Below, one piece after another: positions 45,079-55,524 of a DNA stretch of 64,000 nt. The stretch covers positions 52,280 to 116,279 of the forward strand of contig KV919017.1 of NCBI GenBank assembly GCA_002049455.2, read 5' to 3'. Each line of letters opens with the position of its first letter. Within the stretch, counting starts at the first letter, position 1. This stretch comes from Porphyra umbilicalis. Lineage: Eukaryota > Rhodophyta > Bangiophyceae > Bangiales > Bangiaceae. The notes under the pieces are model-generated. The model saw nothing but the letters and a program-made list of their open reading frames with translations. It had not been told where the DNA came from and did no database searches. A program made the translations under genes and the position numbers.

Positions 45079-45122
45079 GTCATCGTGGCAAATGGATACA
45101 ATGCTCCATTTGCCACGATGAC
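45079..45122. repeat. Perfect 18-bp stem hairpin with 8-nt loop
   Basis: gtcatcgtggcaaatgga and its exact inverse surround tacaatgc. It sits about 130 bp past the stop of the dioxygenase-like gene, so it would lie in its 3' transcript. It could be an RNA element or a small foldback insertion. Confidence 0.85.
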
Positions 45123-45250
45123 CACACAGTCGATATGTACAGGGTCAAGCAGTCCGCAGACGCCCTGATGAGCAAGAGTGAAGTTACACACCCACCGCCC
45201 CGCCCCCCCGCCCCACCGTCCAACCGCAGGCCGTCCAGGGGGCGGCCGAC

Positions 45251-46180
45251 TCACACCGCCCGGAACGGCAACTCGGGCGGCCGCTGCAGCCAGTTGCTCT
45301 TGTCCCACACCACCCCCGGCTGCTCGTCAATGACGTGCATGCTGTACGCGTGGCGCGGCACGCCACTCGTATTCCGCCCGCTCTTGTGCAGCACCGCCCC
45401 GTGGAGGAGCACCAGCCCGCCGCGGGCGACCTCGAGGGGCACCCACCCCGGCGCGTCTGGGCCGCCCGCCCCCTCCGCCGCCGCGTCGGTGCCCTCAAAC
45501 GTCGTCCCGTCGCGGTCCGCGTTCAACACCATCTTGCGCGGCGCGCCGCCCCGGTGGCTGCCAGGCAGCGCCCACAAACACCCATTGCCGACGGCCGCGT
45601 CGTCGACCGCCCACCACAGCCCCGTCACCGTGTCGACGGGGGAGGTGTGGAGGAAGGTCGCGTCCCGGTGGGGGGGGACCGCCCCGCCGACGCGCGCGCC
45701 CTTGAAGATGTACATGGACTGCACGCCGACGGGGGTGGCCATGCCCACGCCGTCGGTGAGGAGGGAGCGCACCGCCGCCGAGTGGGAAAATGGCGCAAAG
45801 ACGGGGTGCGCGTCGTGGAGGGTGTGGCCAATTTTGTTGAGGGGGGGCTTCGGGAGGGGGGCCGACGCGTCGCCGTCGGGCGCCTTGCGGGCGGCCGCAG
45901 CGGCCGCCAGCTCGTCAGCCGACAGTTCCTCGGTGAAGCAGCGGGTCACCGCCGCGGAGCCGAGAAAGTAGGCGTCGGAGAACTTGCGTGCCGCCGCCGC
46001 GTCGGACGTGGTGAAGGCACACGCGCCGTCCACGGCCGGATCGTAGGCCGCCTCGATGGCACCCGCCGCGTCGCGGAGGGCGAGCATATCCGCATCGCTC
46101 GAAAAGTGGGGGAGGACGAGGAAGCCGTCGCGGTCAAAGGCCTCGCGCTGCGCGGGCGTCAGGGTGGTGCCCACTGGCAT
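45251..46180 (-). CDS. Phytanoyl-CoA dioxygenase (PHYHD1-like) family protein
   Basis: 309 residues, single exon. Fe(II)/2-oxoglutarate-dependent oxygenase of the PhyH fold. The start at 46180 gives the typical N-terminus, with FDRDGFLVLPHF at 15-26. The iron ligands are His171 and Asp173 in PPHRDATFLHT and His265 in LHGAVLHKSGRN. Arg276 in RHAYSMHV should bind the 2-oxoglutarate carboxylate. Length and motif spacing fit PHYHD1 (phytanoyl-CoA dioxygenase domain-containing protein 1) better than the peroxisomal phytanoyl-CoA hydroxylase, and I see no C-terminal SKL-type signal. The substrate is unknown. Confidence 0.85.
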   Translation of the reverse strand: MPVGTTLTPAQREAFDRDGFLVLPHFSSDADMLALRDAAGAIEAAYDPAVDGACAFTTSDAAAARKFSDAYFLGSAAVTRCFTEELSADELAAAAAARKAPDGDASAPLPKPPLNKIGHTLHDAHPVFAPFSHSAAVRSLLTDGVGMATPVGVQSMYIFKGARVGGAVPPHRDATFLHTSPVDTVTGLWWAVDDAAVGNGCLWALPGSHRGGAPRKMVLNADRDGTTFEGTDAAAEGAGGPDAPGWVPLEVARGGLVLLHGAVLHKSGRNTSGVPRHAYSMHVIDEQPGVVWDKSNWLQRPPELPFRAV

Positions 46181-46394
46181 GGCGGCGGCAGCGGCAGGGC
46201 CGGGGTCCCGCTCGGGCAGTCAAGGGAGAGTACCAAACGTCGTCACGGTTGTGTCGGCATCGGTGGAGCACACAAAAACTCGGGAGATGCTCCTGCCACG
46301 CACGGGCTGCAGCGGCAGCAACAGAGGCGTAGCTCAATCAGAGTGGAAGGAAAACTCAAGTGCTCGAAGCTGTTTGCTGAAAGTGACATCACTA

Positions 46395-46553
46395 TTGCAG
46401 TCTGCTCAATTTTGCCGGCCCGGGCCGGGACAGAACGCAATCAAGACAGACTCTCAGCCATCCACTCAGCCGGATACGTGCTGATGGCCAATAGGATTCC
46501 GTCCTGATTGCGTTCTGTCCCGGCTCAGACAGGCAAAATGCAGCAGACTGCAA
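46395..46553. mobile_element. 159-bp TA-flanked MITE with long TIRs
   Basis: The 49-bp terminal inverted repeats begin TTGCAGTCTGCTCAATTTTG (left) and TTGCAGTCTGCTGCATTTTG (right, inverted) and match at about 40 of 49 bases. TA lies at 46393-46394 and 46554-46555. The tip resembles the 172-bp MITE at 28467. It sits about 210 bp upstream of the dioxygenase start codon, so it may lie in that gene's promoter. Confidence 0.85.
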
Positions 46554-46555
46554 TA

Positions 46556-47385
46556 TTAGGCTACAGGAGTGATGCATCAGAATTTTGTCCGCAGTCTAAC
46601 TCACGGTCAATTGGAGCGAGAATTGAATATATCTGAACTGGCGCTTACGGCATAGAACGAGCTCACCATTGGTCAGAAAGTGTTGAAAAGCACTCCTAAG
46701 ACACGTTTTATTGGCTGCCGACGTTCAAGGAATCAGTTTTCTGAAATATTCTCAACACTTTATGCAACTCTTGAGGGTAGTCCTGTGAAATCTACGTCAA
46801 TTGATAGAGATACACAAAGAAAGGACCGGAACGGAGCTTTCTGTTGCGGGAGCAGGAGGACAATGTTCGAGGACTCGCAAAACTGTCGAACTTGAGCTCA
46901 GAGTAACGAAGCGTCGCATCTCGAAAAAATCTCGTATTCTCCCACCGACGACCGCGCTGGTTCCGCAGCCGACCCGGTTCCTGCCGTTTCCGCTCACTGG
47001 GCGTCGAGCTCGGGCTCACGACAGAGGGGTGTGGTGGTGCGCCCGCCGCAACCCGGGGCAACGCCGCGCTTCTCCGGTGCCGTGTCCCAGCCCCTTGTTT
47101 GACCGAGGCAGGGAGCGCCGTTCCGAGCGGCCGCTGCCACCGTCAACCGACGTGCGCTACGAGAGGGGCGGGTGTGAAAGAAAGCCAAAGAGTAAGGCTG
47201 CTGTGGGGAAAAAATAATAAATGCAAGGACAATCCCCCCAGACCCCACAGCACTTGTCCACGCAAAAAAGAACCTATGGGTTGCCGCATCGGGCGGGCAA
47301 GATGAGTTCCCCTTCAAAACCAGCACAGATGGTCACACCACTGTCGTAGATAGCCGCGGCCTGCCGCGCGCGGGGCATTCCCCGC
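46556..47385. other. Intergenic
   Basis: No gene recognised between the MITE and the 3' end of the PAP/fibrillin gene. Frames at 46797-47217 on both strands are unsupported. Confidence 0.4.
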
Positions 47386-48562
47386 TCACGAGGACCCCTT
47401 CCCCTCCCCCGACGGCGGCCGCCGACCGAGGCGCAGCCGCCCCCCCGCGGTCGGCGGCGGCAGCTGCCCCGTCAGCTGCGCGACCGCCCGGTCCATCACC
47501 CCCGCCGTCGAGGAGCCCGGGTCGGGCGCCGACGCGTCGCGCGCCCACACGTTGGCCACCCCCGCGTAGTCGCGCCCCTTGGCGCGCGTCACCAGCAGCG
47601 GCGTTTCCGCCGCGTTGGCGGTTAGGTGGGACACGTCCAGCCGCGTCGGGGGGGTCATAAACTCGGCGGGGAGCGCGCGGGAGAGGGCGTAGACGAGGCG
47701 CCCGACGGCGGGCGGCACCTTGGACGACCGCGACGGGGAGCGGTCGCGCTGCGGGCGGAGCTGGTGTTCCAAAAAGTGGAGGCGGAGGATCGGCGCCCGC
47801 CCCGCCGCGTGCACGACCGTGTAGCGGGAGAGGATGAGGAAGACGCCCGCGTACTCGACGCCCCCTTGCACGGCGGACCACTCGGCATAGTTGACGGCCA
47901 GCCGCTCGGGGGCGTAGAAGCGGGTGCCGACGCCCCGCAGGCGCACCGACGACGTCGGCGTGCCGAGGGAGGTGGAGGAGAAGAGGAGGCGCCACGGCCG
48001 CCCGCCGTCGAGGGCGGCGTGGAGGGCGCCTTCGGCGGCGGGGACGGGCGGGCCGACGGGGGTGGCGGGGGGGGGGGGGCGACCCCACCGGGCGGCGCAA
48101 ACGAGGGCGCGAGCGGCCGCGACGGCGCCGCCCCGCCCGCCACCACCGCCGCCACAGACGGCAGGGGCGCCCGCGGCGCCGCCTCGAGCGCCTCAATGAG
48201 CAAACACACCTTTTGCAATTGGCGCGGCAGGTTGATGAGGCGGAGGAGGATGCGCACCAGCTGCGCGCGCGTCGACGCGGCCGCGTCGAGGACGCCCTGG
48301 GTGGTTGCCGACGAGACGAGCGCGGCGTCGCCAAAGTCGGCGCTGCCAAACAGGTGCGCCGCCATGGTCGCCCCGGCGGCGGTGGGGGTGGGGGCGGCGG
48401 CGGGGGCGGGGGGGGGGAGGCGCGCGACCGCACCCGCCGCCCGCCCAGTGGGAGCACGGAAGGAGACAGGGCGGGGCGGAGGGCCGGCGAACCGCCCCGT
48501 TGCCGCGACGTGGCGGCGCGGGACGCGGTCGGCCGCAGCAGAGCCGCAGACACAAACGCCAT
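47386..48562 (-). CDS. Plastid lipid-associated protein (PAP/fibrillin family), frame broken at two G runs
   Basis: The ATG at 48562 has a strong context and opens an Ser/Arg/Ala-rich, transit-peptide-like N-terminus. The protein continues in a second frame after the 10-G run at 48408-48417: an Ala-rich helix, then STRAQLVRILLRLINLPRQ, as in fibrillin N-regions. It moves to a third frame after the 13-G run at 48067-48079: LDGGRPWRLLFSSTSLGTPTSS, then the VEYAGVF-type beta strands, ending at 47386. The GRPWRLLFSSTS segment is the hallmark of the PAP_fibrillin domain. These proteins coat plastoglobules and thylakoid-associated lipid in plastids. Both shifts sit in homopolymers, so I think the gene is intact and the runs are mis-sized, but a real pseudogene is possible. 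Confidence 0.65.
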
Positions 48563-49519
48563 GGCCGACGGGGGGGAGGGCGGCAGGCCGCCGAGCCACC
48601 GACGGGGTTGTCAGCTGGGGAAGCAGGGGCGGCGACGACAGACCAGTGGGCGACAGCGGCGCACAGTGGGGTGACGGGCAACCAGCAAGTGCTCTCAGCG
48701 TCAAGCAGTAGGGGAAGAGCGGATTGGGCTCGACTCCTCAGCTGGCTCGCCGAGTCGTGCGCGTCGCCCGGTACCGACAGAGGCGCGCGCCACACTCACC
48801 CACCCGAGGGGCCCTTAATAAGGATACCGCCCCACCCATCTTGGACAGCGCCGCAGACGGCCATCCCCCGCTGGCGGCGCAGGACTGGCAGCCGCCCCCC
48901 CCCCCCGCAGACGCCCCCGCCAACGGGCGGGGCGGGCGCGCGCGGCCGCCGGCCGCCCGGCAGCGTGTGCGCGGCGGACGCGTCCGCGGCGCGGCACGGC
49001 CGCCTGCAGCGCCCGCGCGGACGCACGAAAGCGCGCAGCGGGGCGGCGGCCAGCGCAGCGGCCGCAGGCCGCCAGCCGCCGAGTGGAAGCTGCACGAAGG
49101 CACCCGGTCGGGTGGTCGGTCGGCGGGCGAGCCGGATGGGGCCGTCGGACGCCGTTTTTTGACGGGTGCCAATGCAGCAACTGCCACTTTCAAGTGCACT
49201 TTCGCGGGGGCGATGTGGAGCGACGTCCTTGCCGAGCTTCCTTTTTTCGGGCTTGAACCACCCAGAAATGCAGATGGCATTGGAAACGATCGGGTGGCTT
49301 GCCATGATACAGGAGGAACTCACTGTGATTGGGCGACCCAGCAGCATGTGTAGGCCAACCAGTCCAAGAGTGACACGTTTTGTAAACATGGCGTGCGCAA
49401 CTGTTGGAAACGCCCTGGACCGTGCTGACGCCCGCCGCTCCCGCATTGCGAGCGGCCCCCCTCCCGCGTCGACGAGCACGTCTGCCCCCCCCCCCCCCCT
49501 CCCCCCCGACCCCGCCACG
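48563..49519. promoter_or_regulatory. Bidirectional intergenic region
   Basis: 957 bp between the divergent starts of the PAP/fibrillin (-) and EIPR1-like (+) genes. GC-rich with a C run at about 48896. It must hold both promoters. No TATA box seen. Long frames across it lack domains. Confidence 0.35.
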
Positions 49520-50509
49520 ATGGGCGTCCCCTACTTCCCCTCCCTCCGCCTCCCCACGCCCATCCGCGCGCGCGGCGCGTCCGCCGCGTACGGCATCCGG
49601 CGGTGCGGCCGCGCCCTGTGCGCCCCCGCCCCCGGCCTCTTCCTCGCCGCCACCGCCGACGCGCGGGCGGGGTGGGGGTCCCCCGCGGGCGGCGGCGGCG
49701 GCGGCGCCCCCCCCCCAACGCGCTCACGCTTCTAGCCGCCACGGGCGGCGCCGGTGGCGACGATGAGGAGGAGATGGCGCTGCGCGCCCTCGGCGCCCTC
49801 CCCCACCCCGCCGGCCAAGTGGCGGCCGCCGCCACGGCGCCCGCGGCGGCGGGGGAGCGCCTCACGCTCGTGACGGGGGTCGTCTCCCCGGCCGCCTCCG
49901 AGGTGGTCCTCTGGGGGGGGCCCCCGCTGCCGACCGCCTTGTCCCTCCCGCCCCCGCCGTCGTCGCCCGACGCCGCGTCGTCGGGGGGGGTGGCGGCCGC
50001 GGCGGCGGCGGCGGCGGCGGCGGGCGCCGCCGCCACCGCCGCCGGCGGCGGCGGCCGCGCCGTCAAGGCGGTCCCCGTGTACGCGGGGCTCTCCCCCGCC
50101 GAGTGTGTGTTGACGCCCCTCGGCCGCGCGGCGCCGCCGGGGGGGGGGTGCCCGTCGGCGTCGCCGCCCACCCGGCGCGGCCGGCGCTGCTCGCCGCCGC
50201 GGCGGGCGCGGCGGGCGTGTGGGCGGCGCCGCCGGGGGGGGGGACCTCCAGCGGCTGGCGCTCTACGCGGGGCTCCCCCGCCCCGGCGGTGGGGGTGGCA
50301 GCAACGGCGGGGGGGTGGCGGCGGTCGCGTGGGCGCCCGACCCCGCCGGCGGCGCGGAGCTGCTGCTCGTCGCGTCGGCCGGCGGCCTCGCCGCGTACGA
50401 CCTCCGCACCCCCGCCACGTCCGCGCCGGCGGTGCGGTACGGCGGCGGCGGCGGGCCGGGCGTCGCCCCCCAGCCGCCCATCACGGCCACGGCGGCGGCG
50501 GCGGCGGCG

Positions 50510-50541
<32 letters not shown>

Positions 50542-50925
50542 GGGGGGCCTCGTCGCCGCCGGCGGCGCCGACGGGGCGGTGGCCGCCTATGACGGCCGCG
50601 CCGGCGGCGTGGCGCTGTCGGTGCTCCCCGCCGCGCACGGCCACTGGGTGACGGCCCTGGCGGTCGGGCCGGTGGTCGCCGGCGGTGGCGGTCCGCCGCC
50701 GCTCCTCTCGGCGGGCACCGACGGGGTCGTGCAGGTGTGGCGCCTCGGCGCTGATGGGGGGGCGGGCACCCTCGCCACCCACCCGGTGCACGATGAGGCG
50801 GTGTATGGGGTGGCGTGGGCGCCCGTGGGGGGGGACGGGGGGCTCGGGGGGGGGGGGGGGGGGGGGTCTTTGCCTCCCTCAGCCACGACGGGCGCGTCGT
50901 TGCGCACGCGGCGGTGGGCGGGTGA
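49520..50925 (+). CDS. EIPR1/TSSC1-like WD40 protein, frame broken at G/C runs
   Basis: Starts MGVPYFPSLRL at 49520. The YGIRRCGRALCAPAPGLFLAAT segment corresponds to the N-terminus of TSSC1/EIPR1. Middle segments show WD-type strands (VAAVAWAPD, LVASAGGLAAYDLRT, GADGAVAAYDGRA, HGHWVTALAVGP, LLSAGTDGVVQVWRL). The end reads HDEAVYGVAWAPV, then VFASLSHDGRVV, the closing blade of that family. EIPR1 assists the EARP and GARP tethering complexes in endosome-to-Golgi and recycling traffic. The frame changes at runs 49707-49716 (C), 50139-50148, 50234-50243 and 50846-50866 (G), each a homopolymer. Gly/Ala insertions expand the loops. It is either an intact gene with mis-sized runs or a decayed copy; the preserved motifs between runs favour the former. 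Confidence 0.6.
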
Positions 50926-50942
50926 GGCGTGCCGTCACCCCG

Positions 50943-50975
<33 letters not shown>

Positions 50976-51970
50976 GCCGCCCGTGCCGCCCCGTCCCTGC
51001 GCTGTGGCGCTCGGGGGGCGGGGGGGGGGCGGACCCCCCCGTCACGGGCGGCACGTGGCGCTCCGCCGCCGCCGTCAGCGTCAGCGTCGGGCGGGCGGGC
51101 GGGCGGGCGGGCGGGCGGGCGGGCGGGCGGGCAGGCGGGAACCCCACGGCTCGCCGTTGCGGCGGCGGCCGCGGTGCGGCGGTCGGCGGTGGGGATGCGG
51201 GGCGCCGCCGGCGGGGCGCCCCGCGGCTCGCCGCGCCCGCCGGGGCGCGCGCGCGCGCGCGGCGGGTGGCGGGGGCGGCGCCACGGCCGATGCGGCGTGG
51301 CGGGTGCCCGTGGGGCCCCCCGAGGCGGGCGCGTGCCGCGGCACCCCCGCGCGCCGCCGGGGTGCAGCGCCCGACGCCGTGGGGGGGGATTCCTCGCTTG
51401 CGTCCTGGGAGCCCCGACGCGACGGGCGGCGAGGCGCCGTCCACGCCGCCCGGTCGTCGGCGCTTCCGCACACGTGTCGACGACGCGCCGGCGATGGCAT
51501 TGAACGGCACACGCGCCATTGAACGGCACACGCGCCGCGGGAGGGCCCAGTCGAGGTCTCGGGGGATGGCACGAAGCTGGCTCCTCATGGACATTGACTA
51601 CTCTATAGGGACACAAGAGGCTCCGCATCAAAAAGACAATGGCGCGCAAAGCAACAACGGGCGGGTCGCGCCGCTCATCACGCCCCACAAAAAAAAAAAA
51701 AAAGCAGACACTCCGACGGAAAAAAATGTCCAACATACAGAATACATCGCTTGCAGCGCGCCATCGCCCCCTCCAGCTCTGTTCACAACGCGGCCTCTCG
51801 CGCCGCCGTCAACCACACGCAACGTGGTCCGATGGCGGGCCCCATACGGGCGCTGACGCACTCCCTGCCCCACCCAAAAGACTGGTCGCCGCCGCCTCAA
51901 GGCGGCGGCAACCCACGCCTCCTCCCCCACTTGCCCCCCCACCCCCCCCCACAGCGGGTCGACCAAACGT
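50926..51970. other. GC-rich intergenic, no gene assigned
   Basis: Contains a G run of about 28 at 50944-50971, the GGGC repeat at 51088-51131 and an exact 23-bp direct repeat (cattgaacggcacacgcgc...) at about 51500. Long frames on both strands are compositional. Confidence 0.4.
51088..51131. repeat. (GGGC)n microsatellite
   Basis: About eleven uninterrupted gggc units. Confidence 0.9.
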
Positions 51971-53107
51971 CTAGGCCGCAATCGGCGTCGCGGTCGGCTT
52001 GCCTGCCAACCGCGCTGGTGTGGGCTCCTCCGACGGCACGCTCGGGAGGGTCTTGGACAGCCCCGGCGTCTCGGTCGGCACCGACGGTAGGTCGTCGGCG
52101 GTCAGCGTCGGGGTGGCCTCGGCCGTGGCCTCGGTGACACCCTCCACATCGGGCACGACGGTCGACGCCACGACCGTCACCTCCTCCGACTCGACGGCGG
52201 GGGGGGCGGCGACCTCGGGCGTCGGCGTCTCGGCAACCGCCTCCTCCGCCGCCGGCGCCGCAAGCGTGCCAATGTCAATCTCCAACACCCGCTCCTCCAG
52301 GGCGTTGGCGTAGCTCACCGCGTTGGCGTCATGCTCCGCGAGCAGCGAGGCCATCTTACCCTGTGCCAGCCAGAAGGACACAAAGGCGGCCTGCAACACG
52401 GGCGCACGCTTCGAGTAGAGAACCCGCAGCGTCTGGAGCGACGTCGCCAGAGACGACTCGTACTTGGTGCGCGCCTCCTCCTTCTTCTCGTGGTTCTTGG
52501 CCTTCTTGACAGGGCTGACCTCCGGGACGTCCGCCGTGTCGCCGCCGAAGCAGCCAAACTTCTTCTTGGGCATCTCCATCTTCTCCACCTTGGACGAGTA
52601 GCGGTCGCACTCCATCTTCGCCGTGTCCGTCTCCTTGCAGAGCTCCCACGCCTGGGCCACCTCGGCCAGGTAGGCGTTGACCACCTTCTCCTCCACGGTC
52701 AAGAAGGACGGGTTGCCCTCCTTACGCTGAAGGAACGCCTTGTACGCCGCAGTCGACGAGGCACTGGACTCCCCCGCAGTCTCGTGCACATCATCCTTGT
52801 CCGGGTAGCCGCTCAGGAAGGACTCCCCGAAGTCGCGCTGCGCCGAGAACACCTTGCGCCACGCGTCGCCAACCGCATCAATCGACACCGTGCACTTCTT
52901 CAGCGTGGCCTCCACCCGCTGCAGCTGCTGCTTCTTTTCCTGCAGCGCCCCGTCCGTCACCGTCGTCGAGTGGCGGCTGGTGGCCTGATACATGCGCTTC
53001 TTCACGAGGTGCATGGGGTGCTTCTTGGGAGCGGTCTCCTTCGTCTCCTTCGTGACCGTCACCTTCGTGGCCTCCCCGCTGCTCACCGACGCGTCCGAGC
53101 CCACCAT
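51971..53107 (-). CDS. BAR-domain protein (amphiphysin/Rvs-like)
   Basis: 378 residues, single exon, from the ATG at 53107. Residues about 28-270 are charged and helical with heptad-like spacing and fit a BAR domain: HLVKKRMYQATSRHS near the start resembles the helix 0/1 region of Rvs/amphiphysin proteins, followed by long coiled segments (LQEKKQQLQRVEATLKK, FGESFL, KNHEKKEEARTKYES, VLQAAFVSFWLAQ). BAR dimers bend membranes in endocytosis and trafficking. The tail from about residue 285 is disordered, rich in Glu, Val, Thr and Pro, with no SH3 domain. The frame is clean through lower-GC sequence, in contrast to its neighbours. Another curved-helix family (sorting nexin BAR) is possible, but no PX domain is present. 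Confidence 0.75.
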   Translation of the reverse strand: MVGSDASVSSGEATKVTVTKETKETAPKKHPMHLVKKRMYQATSRHSTTVTDGALQEKKQQLQRVEATLKKCTVSIDAVGDAWRKVFSAQRDFGESFLSGYPDKDDVHETAGESSASSTAAYKAFLQRKEGNPSFLTVEEKVVNAYLAEVAQAWELCKETDTAKMECDRYSSKVEKMEMPKKKFGCFGGDTADVPEVSPVKKAKNHEKKEEARTKYESSLATSLQTLRVLYSKRAPVLQAAFVSFWLAQGKMASLLAEHDANAVSYANALEERVLEIDIGTLAAPAAEEAVAETPTPEVAAPPAVESEEVTVVASTVVPDVEGVTEATAEATPTLTADDLPSVPTETPGLSKTLPSVPSEEPTPARLAGKPTATPIAA

Positions 53108-55524
53108 CGTGACGGCAACCACAGCGACGCACGTACGGGGGTGCTCGAGACGGAGGGGAGGGACGGAGGTGTGGAAGGGAGCAGCAAGGGGTACGAGACG
53201 ACTCGCTTCACACAACAAGGTGCGGGCGGTACGCGCGCTTGGAATCGGGGGAAGGAGGGGGGGTAGTGTTGTACGCACGTGCGTGCGGGAGCGGAGGCGG
53301 CCCGCGGTGTCGTGGGGAGCGAGGCCTACGTGCGCCACCCTTAAATGCCCCCCCCCCCACAGCAGCCGGTGGACGGGCACGCTCGCCCAGCGACGGGGGG
53401 GGGCTCGCCGGGCGCAAGTCGCGGCGCTGCCCCGCGCGCGCGCACGACCCACACACTGCTTGGTCGACCAAGCAGGACCGGTCTCGAGCCCATGGGTGCT
53501 GTGCGAGAGCGCTAGAGGGGGGGGGCCAGGCTTCAAGTGGCGCGCCGGCCGTGGCATGCGCGCGGGCTCCGCGGGATGTGTGCCGCCTGTGAACGGAACC
53601 CCGCCTTCGGAAGGCGCTCGCTGCAGTGCCGTTGGCGCCAGACGGCGTTTCGGGCTGGCCCGACTGCCGCCACCCAGGCGACTTAACAAGCGGTGCCGCA
53701 AAGGGGGTGTCTACGGCAGGCAAGGGTCTGGAAGCCGCAGTCATGACCAACTAGCGTAGTAGTGCGTCAGAATCTATACCAATCCGCGGCCGCACCCACT
53801 GCAAGCGCAAGGTTACAAGCAGCGTGCATTGGTGGCTGTCCGACGAGGCTCCCCAGGCCGCCCAGTCGAGGGGGGGGTGAGCCGCGACGACAGCAGGTGA
53901 CAGGCCCGCGCGCTCCAGACGCCACTAAGCCGACACCCAGCTCGAGGGCATACAGTTAGGCTTACAGATCTACCTCTCACGCACGTTCCAATGCCGCCCG
54001 CACGCAGACCATCGCCATCGTGTACTGCGCAAACCTGACCAATCACAAGGCGATACTACGCGTGTCGAGACGAAGGTTGGGTATGACTCGAAAAGTGAGC
54101 CAGACGAGGTGTCGCGCTCTCTAATTGCGCCAATGAGAACCTGCTCGAGTTCCCTAACTGCCTAATGATACCTTGGCCGCGGCAGTCACGACGTTGATCC
54201 TGCGGGAGAACTGTAAACGGGCCAGTGTGGCTTCGAAGTGGTACACTGGCCAAACAGTCCTTGGCAGTCACGCACGTCACGCAACACAAGCACCTCGGAT
54301 CGCTGTGGCCAGCCATAAACGCCATTGATTGGCCGTAGAGCGAGATCGATATCTCGGATGCGCCTTGAATCCAAGGCTCGCTGTACGCACGCTGCAGTTG
54401 GCATCCCCATGGCACCGCGCAGGCCCCTCCAGAGCTGGTTTCCAGCTCTGCAGACACCTCAAGACAAGCCGCACAGTGGGAGTTTGCTCACCACACCTCT
54501 TCTTCTCGGTGAGCAGAGAGGGCCATTGCGACAGCGGGTCGCTTTTCGTGGCGAGGCCACGTGTAATGCGCACGCGTCAGAAGTACGTAGGTGACTGCCG
54601 CCCGTCCTCGCTGCCCTCCTAACGCAAGGGGTCCAACGTAGCGCCGATCGTGGGCGCGGCGCCAATGCGCTCGTACGTTGCTACGACTGAGCACATCGCA
54701 TGTCGTTTTACCCTGATGTAGCGAGTCAGCCCGCCATGTGCGCTTGGCGAGCCATGTCGCGGTATGCAGGCGGTATGGTGTACTGTACTCCTGTCCGGAC
54801 ATGATGTCCAGACAGGATGATACTGACAGGCGAACCACCGGTTAAGCAGACGCACTGGGACAGTTGAGAGGCCTCAATGAGAATTAGGATTCTATCAAAG
54901 AACTCGGCCTGCAGATATCGGCTATTCCATGATATGAGTAGTTCACGTTCTGCGACAGCACACGTACAGTACGACAGCAATTGGCTGCTTTGGTGTCAGG
55001 TGTCGCGTTCGGTACCTGCGGTAGTAGTTATTGCGTAAGATTTGGGCCTGAGCAGGATGATACTCGCCGCCGTGACTTCAATCACTGGAAGAACAGACAA
55101 ACTCGCTGAGTGACCATAACATGGTAGATATTATCTGCCACAACGACAACGCAGGGACCTCTCGGTAGCAGAGGCCGAAGAAAGTGCGCCATAATTGTTT
55201 CGTCGAATATTATAAAGCCGACGCATGATTGTGCATCTCTGTCGGACATGGCCCCCTTTTCTTCAGCACAGCCCTCGGTCCCGATACCGGGACAGAAACC
55301 TGTCCCATCGCTGGTCAATTCATCCACGAAAAATGCTGTCATCGTTCGCCAAAGAAAGCCGCACAGCCATGTGCACTCACGATTCGTCGTCCACAGCACG
55401 CCGCGAGTGTTCACGCTGTACCAGCTGATCATCCGGTCCATACGTGGCAAGAATATTTTCGAAATTTGGCAGAGATTGGCGTTTTAGTGTGCTTTACTCT
55501 AATGTTCACCCTAATTCAGCCCAG
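53108..55524. other. Intergenic, no gene recognised
   Basis: Lower GC from 53750 onward. Includes the 29-bp palindrome at 54789. Short frames only. Confidence 0.45.
54789..54817. repeat. 29-bp palindrome
   Basis: tcctgtccggacat-g-atgtccagacagga, one mismatch. No gene nearby to tie it to. Confidence 0.75.

Noticed and set aside
48724..49353. 209-residue ORF between the PAP/fibrillin and EIPR1-like genes
   Set aside because: Arg/Pro/Ala-rich product of GC composition with no motif; the interval is better explained as a shared promoter region.
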